This document shows positions 47,602-55,911 of a DNA stretch of 55,911 bases, one piece after another (the stretch's first letter is position 1; each line of letters opens with the position of its first letter). The stretch is from the NCBI GenBank assembly GCA_003116975.1, contig BGKB01000253.1, forward strand, positions 1 to 55,911, written 5' to 3'. Under the pieces are notes generated by a model. The model searched no databases, had not been told where the DNA came from, and saw only the letters and a program-made list of their open reading frames with translations. Position numbers and translations under genes: made by a program. The stretch is from Aurantiochytrium sp. KH105. Its lineage: Eukaryota > Sar > Bigyra > Thraustochytrida > Thraustochytriidae.

Positions 47602-48148
47602 GGAGCGGGCTGTCCTTGGCCAGTCCAGTCCAGCCCAGCCTAGCCCAGCCCGGCTTCGCCACGCTTTCTTCTTGCTGGCGAAGAAGCGCCATGATTGTTC
47701 CTGTGTCTTTGTGTCTATGTGTGTAGAGTTTGCTTTCCCCTCTCAAGCGGCGAGTCGCATACCATCAAAAAATCTCTTCTTGGTGCACCGACCACGTTTC
47801 GCTTCAAACGTGGTTTTTCCTGACCTCAGCGCCATTTGTAATACAGTATGATGAATGAGTAACGTCGGTTTGTCTTTGTCTTTGTCTTTGATGTGAATCG
47901 ATTGGTGGCTCTGTCTTGACCGCCCATCACTTCCTATATGATCACAAAGGAGCCATGCGCAGCATGAAAACAAGTCAGTTTTCTTTTCCCTCTGCTCACT
48001 TCGATTCAACAAAGCCCAGTCACTTTCTTGAGAATGCTTTTAACTTTTTCTACTTTTCATGCACTGCAAAACTGCAACCGCACTCGATTCATGACATTAT
48101 CTTTCAATTTGAGCAGTCATCTCTCGCGGACCAGCTAGGCTAACTAAA
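47602..48148. other. Convergent intergenic spacer
   Basis: Between the convergent helical-repeat and methyltransferase genes. Short tandem runs agtccagtccagcccagcctagcccagccc (about 47622-47650) and tttgtctttgtctttgtctttga (about 47869-47891). No gene is supported. Confidence 0.5.
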
Positions 48149-49159
48149 TCAGCCGTCCTGCTGCTGCATTGACGTTTTGCTGGCAGGGTTCGACTCTGGG
48201 GCTCGCCCATAAATCACAACATACTCTTCGTCAATCACCAGGTGACCCGTATCCGGTTGACGCGGCCATTCCAAGAGCAGCTCCTCCGTATCGACCACGA
48301 GCTGCTGCAGCGCCGTGGGCCCGGGGAAGTAGGTCTCGGAGAAGATGGACCAAATGCGATGGCGGATCATATCCAACCACGCGCTCTCGTCCATGTATAG
48401 AGGCTCGCTGTTCGACTCGTGGCCAACATCAACAAGACCGCTCGCCTGCATCGCCGCACAAACGTCGGATACCATGGAAGGCGGTGTGTCATGCTCCCAA
48501 GCGGCGCGAGCCGCCGCCGTCAGCGGGTACTTGGGCTCTGGTGCCCGCATAAGGATACAGAGACGCCCGCCGGGGCGGAGCTGCTCAGCGAGGCCGGTAA
48601 ACACGGTCTTGATTTGCGGCATCGTGCCAATCAGGTGGACAGCTTCCTTAATAAGCACGCCGTCATACATGCCGTCGTGCTTGGCGTCATCGGACGCGGC
48701 GTGAGGCCATGGCGCTGGGTCGAAGCCGCGAAGCGCCGCGAACTGGCCTGCGTCGGCACATAGCGTTTGAAGGCCGTCGCGACGCGCCGCCTGCTCCAGC
48801 ATGGCCGGCGACGGATCCACGCACAGCACGTCAGCGGGGGCGACGTGCTGACGCAGCAACGCCGCAAAGGCACCGCTGCCGCCGCCCAGGTCGACTAGCC
48901 GCGCCTTCGGCCTCAGGACATCGCCGAAAGCGTCCACGATGAGCTGCAGCTGCCGACGCTGGCTTCGGCCCCCTTCTTGGTAGAACACCGACACGCCGTA
49001 CTCGCGCGTGGCATCCTCGTCCCACGTCCCGGCTTGCGTCGCCGCCATCGCCGACTGCCGCGCGCCTTGCTCGCTGCAGTGAAGGCGGCGGACGGCCAAG
49101 AAGCGGCGGCACCCTGGCCTCATCGAAGTTTCGGTTCTGATGAAGGCCGTACCGGTCAT
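48149..49159 (-). CDS. Class I SAM-dependent methyltransferase
   Basis: 336 aa from the Met at 49159; the basic N-terminus (RPGCRRFLAVRRLHCSE) could be a mitochondrial presequence, and a second Met at residue 38 would give a cytosolic form. Motif I is LVDLGGGSGAF (88-98), followed by VLCVDPSPAML, a typical acidic end of strand 2, and a post-motif segment LRPGGRLCILMRAPEPKYP. The fold matches small-molecule methyltransferases of the UbiE/methyltransferase-11 type. The second half (about 210-330) is an unusual C-terminal extension with no clear homology. The substrate cannot be inferred. Confidence 0.75.
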   Translation of the reverse strand: MTGTAFIRTETSMRPGCRRFLAVRRLHCSEQGARQSAMAATQAGTWDEDATREYGVSVFYQEGGRSQRRQLQLIVDAFGDVLRPKARLVDLGGGSGAFAALLRQHVAPADVLCVDPSPAMLEQAARRDGLQTLCADAGQFAALRGFDPAPWPHAASDDAKHDGMYDGVLIKEAVHLIGTMPQIKTVFTGLAEQLRPGGRLCILMRAPEPKYPLTAAARAAWEHDTPPSMVSDVCAAMQASGLVDVGHESNSEPLYMDESAWLDMIRHRIWSIFSETYFPGPTALQQLVVDTEELLLEWPRQPDTGHLVIDEEYVVIYGRAPESNPASKTSMQQQDG

Positions 49160-50123
49160 GATGGCCTCTCCGTAAAAGTTACAAGGTCATCAGGAGCCCG
49201 GCAACAATCGACTGCACGCTTTTGGCTTTACCAAACGTTGAGTCTTCTTGATCGTTTGGTATCATACAGGCAATGGTGAGGCATCGTACAAAAGAGGTGT
49301 AGGCCTAGTACACCTAGTACAAGTCAAATCTTTGCTCGATCATTGGTGAAGATCCCAAGAGACGCACGCTAACGCACAAAAAGTTGATTTACAGAGGCGG
49401 CGCGAACATGGGTTCATTGTGCATGCAGTACCCGAGGAAAAATCACATCGTGGAATTGAATCCAATCTTTGGTGAAAACTGACGATGAGCCATACATAGC
49501 ATACTGTGCTTGACAAAGTTTTGACGCGTGCCCGAGGTCGACCAAAGCTGTATCGTTCGAAGTTGCTGCTCCAATGATCTTTCCCTGGTGAGGTCATTTA
49601 CCTCAGAAACCTCTCTCCCGAGCTTTCTTCACGAGAAACGTATCAAATAACGCAAAAATGTAAAATGACTTGTATGTGTGCGTGTGTGTGCTGAGAGGTG
49701 AAAGAAAAGCAGGTCACGAACGTGTGCTGCAATTTCTCGCTCCAAACAGGACAAAGAGGCGAGCGGGCTGGCTGCATGTATGTGGTATGCCTTTCCGCTC
49801 GCTAGAAAATGAAAATTGTAAAAAAAGAAAAGGTCGTGCGTGCATGCCTGTTTGGGCAGCTCCATACCTTGCGGGCGTTCTCTGTCATGCAAGAGAGAAC
49901 AAATAAGGGCGCTAGGAGGAGGAACTCATGTCTCCACCTGTGCAACTGACGAACGGACGAACAACGTCTTTTGAAACGATCGACTCTCGCCAATTGCAAC
50001 AATCGCAACGCTGACGCGAACGGCAGCTCCAGACATATCGCGCCACGGCGCTCATGCTACGTTCCGAGTTTCCCGAGCCGCTGGGCGCCGAAATCCTGTA
50101 TGTCTCGGGAAATAATCGTGCAT
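49160..50123. other. AT-richer intergenic region
   Basis: Leader of the methyltransferase (minus) and downstream flank of the candidate Thr-rich gene. No frame with recognisable content and no repeat beyond short GT runs (about 49673-49690) was found. Confidence 0.45.
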
Positions 50124-50582
50124 TTAGAGCTTTTGCATGGGCAGTACGATCGGGAGGTTCCGAGTGGAAACGGTTCGCGTTGTCCGCAGCTGTCGCGCAA
50201 ACCTCCGCCTGCCGGCAGCGGTGGCAACCGCACCAGCTTGCGAGGGTTTCCGGATCCCGCCCTCGTTCTTGGGCGCGACCTTGGCCTTGACGAGAGGCGC
50301 GGGCAGCGGCAGTCTAATAAGAACGTTTTCTCGCGGCCCTGCTTCCGTCCCCTGTGTTCGCTTAAGCACGCACACCGGGCTACCTCGCGCCGTCTTCGCG
50401 CCGTTGCTGCTCGACATCGACATCGCCGCCGCGTTCATCGCCGTCGACGCCACGCTTTCGTTTCCCGCCTTCTCCCTCGCCGCCGCCGTCGCTCTCATCG
50501 TCGTCGTCGTTGTCGTTGTCGTAGTCGTCGCGGTCGTCGTTGTCGCGCGACTCTGCACCATCATCGCGCCGCCGGCCGACAT
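50124..50582 (-). CDS. Candidate Thr-rich small protein (152 aa)
   Basis: The ATG at 50582 follows an A-rich stretch (aaataaacaaagcaac on the minus strand), a favourable start context. The product has a run of threonines (about residues 15-28) coded by ACG/ACA repeats, then an Ala/Ser-rich part and a basic C-terminus. The latter (LPLPAPLVKAKVAPKNEGGI) has GC-ending codons like the real genes of the window. No family is recognised, and the antisense frame is also open. It may be a lineage-specific gene or chance. Confidence 0.3.
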   Translation of the reverse strand: MSAGGAMMVQSRATTTTATTTTTTTTTTMRATAAAREKAGNESVASTAMNAAAMSMSSSNGAKTARGSPVCVLKRTQGTEAGPRENVLIRLPLPAPLVKAKVAPKNEGGIRKPSQAGAVATAAGRRRFARQLRTTRTVSTRNLPIVLPMQKL

Positions 50583-51977
50583 GTTGCTTTGTTTATTGCT
50601 GCGTTTGGCCGCTGCTTCCCCGCGTCTTCGCGCGCGCGCTCTCCGAACGCACGCTCGCTCGCTCGCTCGCACGCACGCACGCACGCGCACGCACGCCGCC
50701 CCGGGGCCGCGCCCTTGCTGCGCGCGTCCTCGCTCGCGCCGCGAGGCCTTTTCGGGGTCTGGCGAGGCCGCGTCTTTCGAGTCTTTCCACCCCGCTGGCC
50801 GGTGCGGTCAGGCCCTCGAAACGAGTGCCCTTCTGCGTCTCCACTGCGCCCCGTGCCCGCAGCGCCCTCCGCCTGGCTCCGTCCAGTACGCTGCACGACC
50901 CCGCACCTCGCCGCGCCGCGCGCCCCTGACCCACGAGTATGCCCTTGCCGCGCCTTTTTGCCCTCCGATGCGAGGCCGGCACAGCAGCTGCGGGATGCGC
51001 TGCTGGTCCTACAGCTTTCCCCGCCCTCTGCGGACCTCACCCGTCCTCACGAAAAGATCTCCCGCAGCCGCCCGCCTGGCCCGCAAACGCCGCGCCTGCC
51101 GCGCTCGATTTCTCCGCGAGATTCTCCCGAGATTCAATCGGGGGCCCCCGGGGCCCCCAACCGCGAGCTTGGCGGGTCTACAGAAACAGCGCTCTGGCCA
51201 CCCCCGCTGCCGCGGCACTCCCATGACATCAACTGCGGCAGCGGAATGCAGCCCCGCCAGCGGTGCGGAGGCGGCTGCGACATGCCTTTCGCAGCCTGCT
51301 GCAGGTGGATGGACGCGTGGAGGGAGGGAGGGAGGGAGGGAGGGAAGGAGGGCCTGCCGCGCGCTGAGGTGAAGAGCGCCGTCGAAAGCGAACAATTCGC
51401 GGTGCACGTATCAACGCACGCAAGAGCCCCACGAGCGACACGACGGGCTGAAGATGGCGTGGCTGGAGTCAACGCTCTACTGACAGACAGTGAGAATGGC
51501 TGGAGTCAAAGGTCTGCTGAAAAGCGCAGCTGTGCTGGAGCTGCAGGCTGGAGTCTGTCCACTGTATTGAGATCGTGTCCAGGCTCGTGCCCAAGCCCTT
51601 GACCAGAGCCCCTGCTTGCCCCAGGCCCTTGCCCAAGCCTTTGGCCCACTCTAATTCTTATCATTAAAGACGTCGTGTTCTTGACGAAAGCGGAGCGTAA
51701 TCTCACGTTGTGAGTTCCAAGGGCCCAAGGACGACGTCACAGTCAGTCAGCTTTCTGCGAGAGCATGCGCACGAATTGCGGTCATGTCGAGAACTCTGCG
51801 CGCTCATTATCTCAAGCCCCAGAACTTCTCGGGACCAGTGACGGTAGTATGACGGGTAAAGGGGGGGACCTGAAGCTTACTCGTTGAAAAAAACAAGAAA
51901 AGGGCACGCGAAAGCAGGCAACGCTTTCAGAAAAAAGGAAAAAGAAGAAAAAAAAAAAAAGGACACTTTGCCTCACT
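50583..51977. other. GC-rich low-complexity stretch upstream of the mutase 3' end
   Basis: GC-rich with simple repeats (CGCACGCA near 50670-50695; GGGA at about 51323-51346). Open frames on both strands are Arg/Ala/Pro-rich artefacts. The right end (51870-51962) is A-rich 3' flank of the mutase gene, with an A12 run near 51949. Confidence 0.5.
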
Positions 51978-54251
51978 TTAGCTCTGGTTGGTGTCGTTGA
52001 TCTGAGCCAAGAGGTTGTTGCTGGCCACGGGAATGCGGGTGCCGGGACCAAAGATGGCGCAAATACCCTTCTCGTAGAGAAAGTCGTAGTCCTTGGGCGG
52101 GATGACGCCGCCAGCGCACACGAGAATGTGGCCTGCGCCCCGCTCCTTGAGAGCCTCAATGAGCGCGGGGCCAAGCGTCTTGTGACCCGCGGCCTGCGAG
52201 CTCATGCCCACGCAGTGCACATCAGCGTCAATCGCCTGGGCAGCGATTTCCTCGGGCGTGGAAAAGAGCGCAGAAACATCGACATCCCAGCCGAGATCAC
52301 TAAAGCCGCTGGCAATAATCTTGCCGCCACGGTCGTGGCCATCCTGGCCCATCTTGGCCACCAAGAGACGCGGCCGGCGACCGTGCTCTTGGGCAAACTC
52401 CTCGACCTTCTTGACGGACTCGTCAAACTCCTTGTTCATGTCACCAGTGCTCGAAGCGTACTCGGAACGGTAGGCACCCTGCACCACGCTCGATTCCGGG
52501 ACATGGCGACCCCAGACCTTCTCCAAGGCCGAAGAGATTTCTCCCAGTGTGCAACGCACGCGCGCGGCCTCCACGGCAAGGTTCAGCAAGTTCATCGGGT
52601 GATCGCCTGCCGAGGTAGACTCCGTCATGGCGGCGCTCTCGGTAAGCTTATCAAGGGCAGCCTGAGCCTTGGCCTCGTCGCGCTCAGCGCGCAGCTTTTG
52701 CACACGCTCCACTTGCGACTTGCGCACCTGCGTGTTGTCGATGCTCAGTACCTCGACACCCTCGACATCCTTGGGGACGTACTTGTTCACGCCAACAATC
52801 ACGTCCTGGCCACTGTCGATGCGAGCCTGCTTGCGCGCTGCCGACTCCTCAATGCGCATTTTGGGCATGCCGGACTCGATAGCCTTGGCCATGCCGCCCA
52901 GCTCTGAGACCTCGTCGATAATCTTGAGCGCTTCCGTGTAGAGCTCGTCCGTGAGGTTCTCAATCAGGTACGAGCCACCCCAAGGGTCCGCGACGCCGGT
53001 CATGCCGGTCTCCTCTTGGATGATGAGCTGCGTGTTACGTGCAATGCGGGCCGAAAAATTCGTGGGCAGGCCAAGCGCCTCGTCAAGAGCGTTCGTGTGC
53101 AGACTCTGCGTGCCGCCAAAGGTAGCAGCCATCGCCTCCACAGTCGTGCGGATTACGTTATTGTACGGGTCCTGTTCGGTCAGCGAGTAGCCCGAGGTCT
53201 GGCAATGCGTGCGCAGGAGCCACGACTTGGGGTCCTTGGCGCCCAGGCGGTCGTGCATCATGTGCGCCCAGAGCTTGCGCGCGGCGCGCAGCTTGGCAAT
53301 CTCCATGTAAAAGTTCATGCCAATCGCAAAGAAGAAGCTCAGGCGCGGCGCAACCTTGTCGACGTCGAGGCCTGCAGCCCGCGCCGTGTTCACGTACTCC
53401 ATGCCGTCGGCAATGGTAAAGGCAAGTTCGAGCTTGGAATCTGCGCCGGCCTCCTGCATGTGGTAGCCTGAGATACTCACACTGTTGAAGCGCGGCATGT
53501 GCACGTTCGTGAAACCGAAAATGTCAGCAATGCTGCGCATCGAAGGCTGCGGCGGGTAAATGAAGGTGTTACGCACCATGTACTCCTTGAGGATATCGTT
53601 TTGAATGGTACCAGAAAGCTTGGTCGAGTCCACACCTTGCTCCTCGGCGGCAACAATGTAAAAGGCCATGGTGGGCAGCACGGCGCCGTTCATCGTCATC
53701 GACACAGACATCTTGTCGAGAGGAATACCGTCAAAGAGAATCTTCATGTCCTCCACAGAGTCAATAGCGACACCGGCCATACCCACGTCACCCACCACGC
53801 GGGGGTGGTCCGAGTCGTATCCGCGGTGGGTGGCCAGATCAAAGGCCACACTCAGACCCTGCTGGCCGGCCGCTACGTTGGCCCGGTAAAACCGGTTGCT
53901 CTCCTCTGCGGTCGAAAAACCGGCATACTGACGGACCGTCCAGGGGCGATGGGTGTACATTGTCGCGCGCGGTCCGCGCGTGTACGGGTACACGCCGGGC
54001 GGCGACGGCTCCTCGACATCTTGCATGTCGTCCCACGTGTACATGGGCTTCACCTTGATGCCCTCCGGGGTCAGCTTGGTCAGGTTTTCCAGCTTTTCTC
54101 CACGAAGCTCCTTGGTCGCGAGCGTCTTCCACTCCTCCAGCTTCTCTGCGCGGGTCGCAAAGGCGCGGACATGCTTTCCGACAGGGTTTCCGCTGCGCCT
54201 CCGCGCGGCCGCGGCGAGCGACGCGTTCTGCATCCTGGACCCCACCTGCAT
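51978..54251 (-). CDS. MUT: Methylmalonyl-CoA mutase, mitochondrial
   Basis: 757 aa from the Met at 54251. The N-terminus ([21 protein letters not shown]) is Arg/Ala-rich and lacks acidic residues, as a mitochondrial presequence should. The large (beta/alpha)8 domain shows [23 protein letters not shown] and the family's catalytic and CoA-binding blocks up to about residue 560. The C-terminal cobalamin domain has [11 protein letters not shown] (about 633-643; the axial His in DxHxxG order is present) and the following [11 protein letters not shown]. The enzyme isomerises (R)-methylmalonyl-CoA to succinyl-CoA using adenosylcobalamin, linking propionate and odd-chain or branched-chain catabolism to the TCA cycle. 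Fused one-chain form with length as in animals. Confidence 0.96.
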   Translation of the reverse strand: MQVGSRMQNASLAAAARRRSGNPVGKHVRAFATRAEKLEEWKTLATKELRGEKLENLTKLTPEGIKVKPMYTWDDMQDVEEPSPPGVYPYTRGPRATMYTHRPWTVRQYAGFSTAEESNRFYRANVAAGQQGLSVAFDLATHRGYDSDHPRVVGDVGMAGVAIDSVEDMKILFDGIPLDKMSVSMTMNGAVLPTMAFYIVAAEEQGVDSTKLSGTIQNDILKEYMVRNTFIYPPQPSMRSIADIFGFTNVHMPRFNSVSISGYHMQEAGADSKLELAFTIADGMEYVNTARAAGLDVDKVAPRLSFFFAIGMNFYMEIAKLRAARKLWAHMMHDRLGAKDPKSWLLRTHCQTSGYSLTEQDPYNNVIRTTVEAMAATFGGTQSLHTNALDEALGLPTNFSARIARNTQLIIQEETGMTGVADPWGGSYLIENLTDELYTEALKIIDEVSELGGMAKAIESGMPKMRIEESAARKQARIDSGQDVIVGVNKYVPKDVEGVEVLSIDNTQVRKSQVERVQKLRAERDEAKAQAALDKLTESAAMTESTSAGDHPMNLLNLAVEAARVRCTLGEISSALEKVWGRHVPESSVVQGAYRSEYASSTGDMNKEFDESVKKVEEFAQEHGRRPRLLVAKMGQDGHDRGGKIIASGFSDLGWDVDVSALFSTPEEIAAQAIDADVHCVGMSSQAAGHKTLGPALIEALKERGAGHILVCAGGVIPPKDYDFLYEKGICAIFGPGTRIPVASNNLLAQINDTNQS

Positions 54252-55121
54252 TGTCTTCTCTCCTCGAGTCTACGGCTTTGTTCTGCTCTGCAAGCGCGCC
54301 ACGTCTAAGGCCGGACCTCGACGTCGGCCTCGGCCTCCACGTTGACGGCCTCGAGCAGGCCCTGCAAACAGGAACTGGCGCGTCCCGGACGAGCGCGCGG
54401 GTCGGTCGAGCGACTCCGCGGGCTCGCGGGCGAGCGAGGGAGGGGCGGGCCGCGAGGGCGCTCCGGACGTGGGCGACGCCGCGTGCGCGCTCGAGCCGCA
54501 CGGCCGCGAAGGGTCTCTGGCGCGATTCGGGTTTGCCCGCTGTGCGTGCGGACATGCCTCGCAATCTTCGCGCCTTTCCCGTGCCGTCGGACTAAAATGG
54601 GGCCCTTTCGCGGCACCCATAGGTCTCTTTCTCGTTCCGCGTCCTGCTGAAGCCCTGCCGCACCTGTTGGCGCATGGACGCCGGGTAATTTTTTTTCAAG
54701 GGATAAGGTCAGGCTGTCGATGGGACACCGCATGGCCTCACGCCATGGCATTGTGCCAATCTTGGCCGCCAACGATTCAGTAAACACGTACGGACCAAAT
54801 GAAGAAAAGAGGGAAAGCTAGGAAATCGGGAACTGCCGACCACAACGATTGACTGTGACAAGTTGAGAGAATTTAAGAGGACTTTTTTTTTGCAGCCAGC
54901 CAGTCTGCGAGAACCGCGAAGACCGTTGCGCGCTGGCTGTGTGCAGTCGAGCGGAACGTATCGCGTGAATTGTGACAGGTACACCGTCGACCCCGAGTCG
55001 GGCTTGGTTGAAGTTGTCGACTGAACAACTTGAAAGATTAAAAAAAAAATTGATTTGATTTGATTTGAGTTGATTTGATTTGATTTGATTTGATTCGATT
55101 CGATTCTCCCAGCCTGCTTGA
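54252..55121. other. Upstream region of the mutase, with a TTGAT repeat
   Basis: The first 350 bases are GC-rich leader and promoter of the minus-strand mutase. A TTGAT/TCGAT pentanucleotide run of about 11 units lies at 55050-55106, next to an A9 run at 55039. Frames here are unsupported. Confidence 0.5.
55050..55106. repeat. TTGAT/TCGAT pentanucleotide microsatellite
   Basis: Eleven or so units of ttgat, with late units ending tcgat. It lies 15 bases from the stop of the kinase-like relic. Confidence 0.85.
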
Positions 55122-55911
55122 CTACGACTGGATAGGTCCATTTTTAAAGACGCGCGGCAAATTGAGAAGTCTTTGCCTGAATGAGGACTTTCTGACGACA
55201 ATGGGATCGTAAACCCGACTCCAAGCGTCATTAAACCATTCATGTCTGTAGCGGGAACACACCAAGCCAAGGCGCGCACTTTCGAGACCAACAAGTCGCA
55301 CCGTTCCATCTTCTTGGATAGCGAATCTATCCAAGTAGATGATGTCAAAAGAGATACCAGCTCCGTGTAGCTGATCGAGCAGTGCATGGACTCGAGAGTG
55401 CACGACATTGAGCCCGACTGACCTCACGATTTGCTGACCGGTTACCGAGCTGAGATAGTGTCCAGGGTTGGACATCACAATCATGAAGTAAACCCCTTCG
55501 CCAATGGGGAACTCTCCACTGTAATGGACTACAGGGAGGACGCTGCCTTGAAGTGCACGAGCTGCACCCTCGTAGAGAAGGGCTTCTTCCTTTAATTAAT
55601 TAAGTCGGCCATAACATTAATAGCGTCCACGTGATTGAGAAAGTAGCCAGTGTCATACGAGTTCTCGTCGTCAAGAACGAGTGACGCCTTCGTGCAGCAG
55701 TTCTCGAAAATTTGGCCCGCGATCTCGAGAGTGCTGTCCAAAAATTCAACACTATATCCCTGGTCAAGTGCGACTACACTTCCTTTGGCTGTACAGGCGG
55801 TCAGCACAGCCAGCATACTTTCCCGCTGAGAATTGCCACCGTCGCTGCCCGCTTGTCGAAATGTCGTTTGTGCCGCAGTAGAGGTTGCGACGTTAGATAC
55901 AAACTTGCTAA
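55122..55911 (-). pseudogene. Frameshifted kinase-like gene, open at the right edge
   Basis: The minus-strand frame from the window edge runs to a stop at 55592-55594, within a TTAATTAATTAA tract. Convincing coding sequence then resumes one phase over and ends at 55122. The second part resembles a kinase-like fold: an EEALLYEGAARALQG helix, a hinge-like FMIVMSNPGHYL, a VHALLDQLHGAGI helix and a DGTVRLVGLESARLG strand, in the same order as the kinase-like domain of the nuclease-kinase genes. The HGD motif is absent here (FDIIYLDRF instead), so even if intact it would be a pseudokinase. The N-terminal half continues beyond the window. A frame break in a short repeat suggests slippage. Confidence 0.45.

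Noticed and set aside
50137..51372. 411-codon plus-strand frame with a run of valines
   Set aside because: The Val run is the antisense of an ACG/ACA repeat; the rest is Arg/Pro/Ala-rich.

Overview
This looks like a gene-dense nuclear contig from a GC-rich, intron-poor protist. The best fit is a thraustochytrid or other labyrinthulomycete stramenopile. That is inferred from long uninterrupted eukaryotic genes (Has1-type helicase, GNL1, TRAPPC1, CNNM, mitochondrial methylmalonyl-CoA mutase), a single-AP2-domain protein, Crinkler-like nuclease-kinase effectors, and GC-rich intergenic islands full of 4-6 bp tandem repeats. No rRNA or convincing tRNA gene was seen, and there is no CRISPR array.

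Layout. 1-4.4 kb is a repeat-rich, gene-poor accessory zone. It holds two diverged copies of a 135-residue cysteine-rich protein gene (minus strand), three 99-bp tandem repeats and decayed coding traces. 4.7-21 kb is a core block: an OTU-PUB deubiquitinase, a 3.9-kb GC-rich low-complexity island, an RxSNL-repeat/poly-Q protein, GNL1, a TMEM70-like membrane protein, an AP2 protein, a flavin monooxygenase and a lipid kinase. 21.4-30.4 kb is accessory: a poly-Ser protein, then two almost identical PD-(D/E)xK nuclease plus kinase-like genes on either side of a small HTH/poly-Asp gene, an ORF with an in-frame TAG, and a bunyavirus-like glycoprotein fragment. A pair of about 0.2-kb direct repeats (22.33 and 30.17 kb) brackets this cluster. 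30.4-54.3 kb is core again: a DOT1-like methyltransferase, a two-TM protein, the Has1/DDX18 helicase, a K+ channel with a large secreted ectodomain, a CNNM metal transporter, TRAPPC1, a helical-repeat protein, a class I methyltransferase and methylmalonyl-CoA mutase. The right edge (55.1-55.9 kb) carries a frameshifted kinase-like gene.

The core genes are single-gene units with no operon logic; several pairs are divergent or convergent. The most interesting parts are the nuclease-kinase pair, which are near-identical except for one 83-residue block that differs at over half its positions; the repeat-bounded accessory segment with the viral glycoprotein relic; the OTU-PUB fusion; and the K+ channel with calcium-binding TSP3-type repeats outside its first membrane helix. 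No alignment or database search was run; family calls rest on motifs read by eye.
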